Part shown: in pieces, positions 5,417 to 5,893 of the stretch
Layout of the letters: each line of letters opens with the position of its first letter
How positions within the stretch are numbered: the first letter of the stretch is position 1
Assembly (NCBI GenBank): GCA_027064665.1
Contig: JAMOPH010000397.1
Location: 1 to 5,893 of the forward strand
Origin: a bacterium
Lineage (GTDB): Bacteria > UBP14 > UBA6098 > B30-G16
Length of the DNA stretch: 5,893 bases
Direction of reading: 5' to 3'
Position numbers and translations under genes: made by a program
Notes under the pieces: generated by a model
Databases searched by the model: none
Told to the model about the DNA's origin: nothing
The model's input: only the letters and a program-made list of their open reading frames with translations

Positions 5417-5893
5417 ATGCTGAAAAAAATCACCTTGCTGTCTGCAGTCGCTGTGATTTCCGGGATTGTCCTCGCCGGAGAGGATACGCTCAAGACCTAC
5501 ACCGGCGAGCCGGTTGAGGTCAGTGCGCCTCGGTCGGTGGTGGAGAAAACCGACAGCGTGCGGGAGGATATCACTCCGTCAGGTTCTGTGCTTGATGAGG
5601 CGGCACGGCTCACGCCGGCGCTGTTTTTCACGCGGCACAGTCTCATAGGATATGCTGTCGCCGCAGGTGCCGCCGGCAAGGTGAACTTTATGGGGCTTGG
5701 CGGCTCCCCCACCACGCAGGTCATCTTCACCTACGACGGCGACCCGCTGTTTATGGGTTTGATGGGGCATCCGGTCTATGATGCCTTCAGCGTGCTTGGG
5801 CTGGGCAAAATTCAGGTTGTTGAGGGCGCCTCGCCGATAGATTTCGGCGCCGGCGCTATGGGCGGTGCGGTCAACCTGTCCACAAAGAGGCTC
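5417..5893 (+). CDS. TonB-dependent outer-membrane receptor, N-terminal part (cut by window edge), putative nickel uptake
   Basis: 159 codons open to the window end; full receptors usually have 600-800 residues, so only the signal peptide and plug are seen. Residues 1-20 (MLKK, a hydrophobic core, ending in VLA) are a Sec signal peptide with likely cleavage after A20. A TonB-box-like EPVEVSAPR lies at 31-39, followed by the plug domain (about 55-156): LDEAARLTPALF, VNFMGLGG (89-96), a QVIFTYDGDP strand (101-110), KIQVVEGASPIDFGAGAMGGAVNLSTK (131-157), where the usual consensus is IEVLRGP...YGSGAMGGVINI. The common R-G-x-G of the plug reads M-G-L-G, and FMGLMGHP (112-119) offers Met and His side chains. 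The start at 5417 has GGGAGG (5405-5410) 6 nt upstream, overlapping the nikR stop. The nikR context suggests nickel or a nickel chelate as substrate; this is inference, and copper, cobalt or a metallophore remain possible. Confidence 0.9.
   Translation, partial: MLKKITLLSAVAVISGIVLAGEDTLKTYTGEPVEVSAPRSVVEKTDSVREDITPSGSVLDEAARLTPALFFTRHSLIGYAVAAGAAGKVNFMGLGGSPTTQVIFTYDGDPLFMGLMGHPVYDAFSVLGLGKIQVVEGASPIDFGAGAMGGAVNLSTKRL

Overview
This looks like an ordinary chromosomal segment of a Gram-negative (diderm) bacterium of moderate GC content. The diderm assignment rests on a secreted lipoprotein with a clean lipobox and on a TonB-dependent outer-membrane receptor. The type-2 (eukaryote-like) isoleucyl-tRNA synthetase, NikR and a histidine-degradation enzyme together would fit an anaerobic or environmental lineage, possibly of the FCB superphylum, but the window cannot fix the taxonomy. 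No insertion sequence, phage gene, CRISPR array, tRNA or rRNA was seen.

Layout. The left two thirds are read from the minus strand. The 5' part of hutI (imidazolonepropionase, 1-708, cut by the window edge) lies 99 bp downstream of a complete ileS (808-3972). A 198-bp divergent intergenic region with a plausible ileS promoter and three small dyads separates ileS from the plus-strand genes. These are an uncharacterised 227-residue lipoprotein (4171-4854) closed by a strong intrinsic terminator (4882-4911), then a new promoter with dyads, nikR (4989-5405), and 11 bp later the 5' part of a TonB-dependent receptor (5417 to the window end).

How the genes work together. nikR and the receptor form a tight operon with its own promoter behind the terminator. 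The obvious reading is a nickel-responsive regulator controlling outer-membrane nickel uptake, itself included. ileS and the lipoprotein diverge from a shared control region but have no evident functional link. hutI belongs to histidine catabolism and may be read through from ileS.

Most notable observations. (1) The ileS product has a rearranged class I signature motif, G-V-H-H in place of H-x-G-H, the altered motif known from type-2 IleRS enzymes hyper-resistant to mupirocin. (2) NikR is directly coupled to a TonB receptor whose plug has an unusual Met/His-containing apex segment. (3) The control regions of ileS and nikR both carry compact dyads overlapping the predicted promoter elements.
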